Source of the DNA: Herbaspirillum sp. CF444
Lineage (GTDB): Bacteria > Pseudomonadota > Gammaproteobacteria > Burkholderiales > Burkholderiaceae_D
DNA length: 64,000 nucleotides
Assembly (NCBI RefSeq): GCF_000282135.1
Contig: NZ_AKJW01000118.1
Span: forward strand, 16,066-80,065
Direction: 5' to 3'
The translations under genes were made by a program, and so were the position numbers. Position 1 is the stretch's first letter, and each line of letters opens with the position of its first letter. This document shows positions 61,724 to 64,000 of the stretch, one piece after another. Below the pieces are notes generated by a model, which was given only the letters and a program-made list of their open reading frames with translations, did no database searches and was not told the DNA's origin.

Positions 61724-62902
61724 TTATTGCAGCTTGCATTCGCCGACATAGGCGTCGACGTGATCGGTCATCAGCGTCTGCGTCATGTTGTTGACGTACT
61801 TGCCGTCGGCGGCTTTGGTGATCACGCGGGCATACTGATTCTGGATCGGGTAGTGATTGGCTGCGAATTTGAAGCCGCCGCGCACCGACTTGAAATTGGC
61901 CGCCTTGATGGCGGCGATCAATGCTTCGCGGTTTTCCACCTTGCCGCCGACGGCCTTGACGGCGCTGTCGATCAGCATGGCGGCGTCATAGGCCTGCGAA
62001 GAGTACATCGACGGCTGATGGCCGTATTCCTTGACGAAGGCCGTGACGAATGCGCGGTTCTGTTCGTTCGGCAAATCGGCCGACCATTGACCGGTATTGG
62101 CGACACCCGCAAGCAGGTCGCCGTTGGACAGCATCTGCTGGTCGGCATCGTAGGCCGGCATCACGCGCACGATCTTGGGATCCATGCCCGCCGCTGCGTA
62201 TTGCTTGACGAAATTCACGCCCATGCCTCCCGGCAGGAAGAAATAGACGGCGTCGATATTGGCCGCGCGCAGTTGGGCGATTTCGGTGGCGAAATCCAGC
62301 TGGCCGAGTTTGGGAAACAACTCGATTGCAGGCTCTTTTTTCAGGAAGCGCTTGAACCCGGCCGACGCATCTTTGCCGGCAGGATAATTCGGCGCGATGA
62401 CGGCGACGCGCTTGTAGCCCTTGTCGGCGATCAGCTTGCCGGCGGCTTCGTGGGTGGCGTCATTCTGGTAACTGGCGCTGAAGAAATACGGCGAGCAACC
62501 GGCGCCGGCGAACTGGGCAGGGCCGGCGTTGGCGCTGATCACCACGGTCTTGCTGGCGAACGCCGCCGGCGCGACGGCCAGCAGAATGTTCGAATAGACG
62601 AAGCCGGTCAGGATGTCGACCTTCTCACGCTTGAGCAAACGGTCGGCGCCTTGCTTGGCGGCGTCGGGACTGAACTGGTCGTCGACGGTGATGACTTCGG
62701 CGCGCACGCCGCCGAGCTTGCCGCCCAGGGTTTTCAGCGCCAGCGTGAAGCCGTCGCGTTCGTCGATGCCGGGTGCGCTGGCCGGGCCGCTCAAGGTGGT
62801 CAGAAAGCCGATCTTGACGACATCCGCCGCCTGCGCGCCGACGCTTGCCCCTGCCGCCATCGCCAGCAAGATTGCGCCTGCCATCGTTGTTATTCGATTC
62901 AT
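61724..62902 (-). CDS. livK: ABC transporter substrate-binding protein, HAAT type
   Basis: 392 residues. Signal peptide (MAGAILLAMAAGASVGAQAA) then KIGFLTTLSGPASAPGIDERDGFTLAL and DDQFSPDAAKQGADRLLKREKVD, typical of the LivK/aromatic-acid binding group. The ligand is unlikely to be restricted to branched amino acids given the neighbouring hydrolase and Rieske reductase. GGGGAG lies before ATG 62902; an upstream ATG at 62935 has no such site. Confidence 0.92.
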   Translation of the reverse strand: MNRITTMAGAILLAMAAGASVGAQAADVVKIGFLTTLSGPASAPGIDERDGFTLALKTLGGKLGGVRAEVITVDDQFSPDAAKQGADRLLKREKVDILTGFVYSNILLAVAPAAFASKTVVISANAGPAQFAGAGCSPYFFSASYQNDATHEAAGKLIADKGYKRVAVIAPNYPAGKDASAGFKRFLKKEPAIELFPKLGQLDFATEIAQLRAANIDAVYFFLPGGMGVNFVKQYAAAGMDPKIVRVMPAYDADQQMLSNGDLLAGVANTGQWSADLPNEQNRAFVTAFVKEYGHQPSMYSSQAYDAAMLIDSAVKAVGGKVENREALIAAIKAANFKSVRGGFKFAANHYPIQNQYARVITKAADGKYVNNMTQTLMTDHVDAYVGECKLQ

Positions 62903-62989
62903 GCCAAAACTCCCCATAGTGGATGAAAGATACATGGTGAAACAAGAAACCTGTCTTGCAGATGCGCTCGACCAACGTCAGGCATCGTC

Positions 62990-63978
62990 TCAGTTCCGGC
63001 TGTCGGCCTTCGACAAGAATGCGTCTGCAAAGAAATCCGTTTCCGGCAGACCGCAACTGCCGGTGAAATCGCGCCGTGCGGATTCGACGACGACCGGCGC
63101 ACCGCAGGCGTATACCTGGTATTGCTGCATGGCGGGGATGTCTTGCATGACTGCCTGATGAACGAAACCCGTGCGCCCCGTCCAACCGGATGCACTGTCG
63201 GCGTCCGACAGCACCGGCACATAATCGAACCATGGCAGGCGCGCCGCCCAGTCGCGGCACAGCGCATCCATGTACAGGTCGGCCTGTCTGCGCCCTCCCC
63301 AATACAGACGCATCGGCCGGTTGTTGTTCTTTGCGATTGCCTCTTCGACCAGCGCTTTGATCGGAGCAAATCCCGTGCCACTGGCCAGTAGAATGACAGG
63401 GCTCGCGCCATCGCGCAAATAGAAATTGCCGCCCGGTCCTTCGAGCTCCAGCATTTCGCCTGCTTGCAAGCCGCCGAAGACGCGGTCAGTGAACAGACCG
63501 CCCGGCAAATGGCGTACGTGCAGTTCCAGCATGTCGGGACTGCCGGCGGCATGCGTCGCCATCGAATAGCTGCGGCGCTGGCCGTCGGCCAGCAACACGT
63601 CGATATACTGACCGGCCTGATAAGCCGGCGCCGCGCCGTCGCAACGCAGCTGCAGCACCGCGACATCCGGCGCAGCGCGTGTGACGGCATGAATTGTCGC
63701 CTGCATTTTTTGCACTGCGGGAGCAGCCTCTTCCTGCGCCGCCGCACCCATGCCGATTTCCACGCGGCCGGCGACGACGCGCACCGGAAAGCTGCGCACC
63801 GCCTCGGTCACCGGCGCACAACGCGGCGCACCGCTGCGGATGTCGAACAGCCCCTGGTGCAGCGGGCACTCGACGCAGCCGTCCTCGACATAGCCGTCGG
63901 ACAGCTTGGCGTTGCCGTGGGTGCACAGGTCTTTCAGCGCGAACAATTCCTCGCCGAGACGAAACACCGCCACCGGCT
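62990..63978 (-). CDS. Rieske ferredoxin fused to FAD/NAD reductase, 5' end missing
   Basis: About 330 residues visible. Residues about 10-55 form a Rieske [2Fe-2S] domain (CTHG and CPLH, 16 residues apart); the next part (about 90-230) is a ferredoxin-reductase FAD domain with RRSYSMAT, and the last part an NAD domain (LLASGTGFAPIKALVEEA, and CGAPVVVE). This is an electron-transfer component for a ring-hydroxylating dioxygenase or similar oxygenase. The reading frame runs unbroken into the poly-G artefact, so about 15-25 N-terminal residues are lost. 87 bases before livK on the same strand. Confidence 0.85.
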
Positions 63979-64000
63979 GGGGGGGGGGGGGGGGGGGGGG
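63979..64000. other. Poly-G run at contig end, probable artefact
   Basis: The last 22 bases are all G. The reductase frame breaks into this run, which is typical of end-of-read or end-of-contig error rather than real sequence. Confidence 0.85.

Overview
The window is GC-rich with dense gene packing, many GTG/TTG starts, short ATGA-type overlaps and gene families typical of soil or plant-associated Betaproteobacteria. Gene content fits Burkholderiales, most likely Oxalobacteraceae (Herbaspirillum-like): urea/short-chain-amide import with formamidase and amidase, several LysR and SDR genes, a DUF4148 protein and many HAAT-type ABC systems. This taxonomic call is inference from content, not from a marker gene. 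No tRNA, rRNA, CRISPR array, prophage or transposase was seen. The right edge ends in 22 G residues that look artefactual.

Layout. 1-2.9 kb: partial RidA gene, SDR, LysR regulator and an EamA-type exporter. 3.1-9.1 kb: a minus-strand operon with a PLP decarboxylase fused to an ATP-grasp ligase, a second PLP-fold protein, and FetAB; it resembles an uncharacterised small-molecule pathway. 9.3-11.3 kb: OmpR/QseC-type two-component pair. 11.3-19.2 kb: methyltransferase, three SDRs with HxlR and AraC regulators, a FecA-like receptor and a small lipoprotein. 19.2-32.1 kb: an amide/urea utilisation unit (urtABCDE-amiE-fmdA-fmdB) facing a large permease-histidine-kinase fusion and its LuxR-type response regulator. 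Two near-identical palindromic sites and a REP-like hairpin pair lie in the non-coding DNA of this unit. 32.4-37.6 kb: peroxiredoxin/LysR pair, XRE-type regulator with a 21-bp palindrome, and small exported proteins (DUF2145, DUF4148, zinc ribbon).

37.9-45.1 kb: FAD oxidoreductase, TauD-type dioxygenase, MFS transporter, HMG-CoA-lyase-like enzyme, CaiB CoA-transferase and LysR, probably organic-acid catabolism. 45.2-50.5 kb: diguanylate cyclase with eight 10-bp tandem repeats upstream, a chemoreceptor and an orphan ABC binding protein. 50.6-56.4 kb: a cobalamin riboswitch heading a four-gene uptake operon whose outer-membrane receptor looks siderophore-type rather than like BtuB. 56.4-64 kb: two alpha/beta hydrolases, a complete Liv-type ABC transporter and a 5'-truncated Rieske/FAD reductase, apparently one catabolic operon continuing past the window.

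How parts may work together: in the amide unit the kinase probably senses a substrate through its permease domain and the LuxR regulator may act at the palindromes in the divergent promoter. In the B12 unit a corrinoid switches off its own outer- and inner-membrane importers. The Liv unit would import a compound that the hydrolase and an off-window Rieske oxygenase then process.
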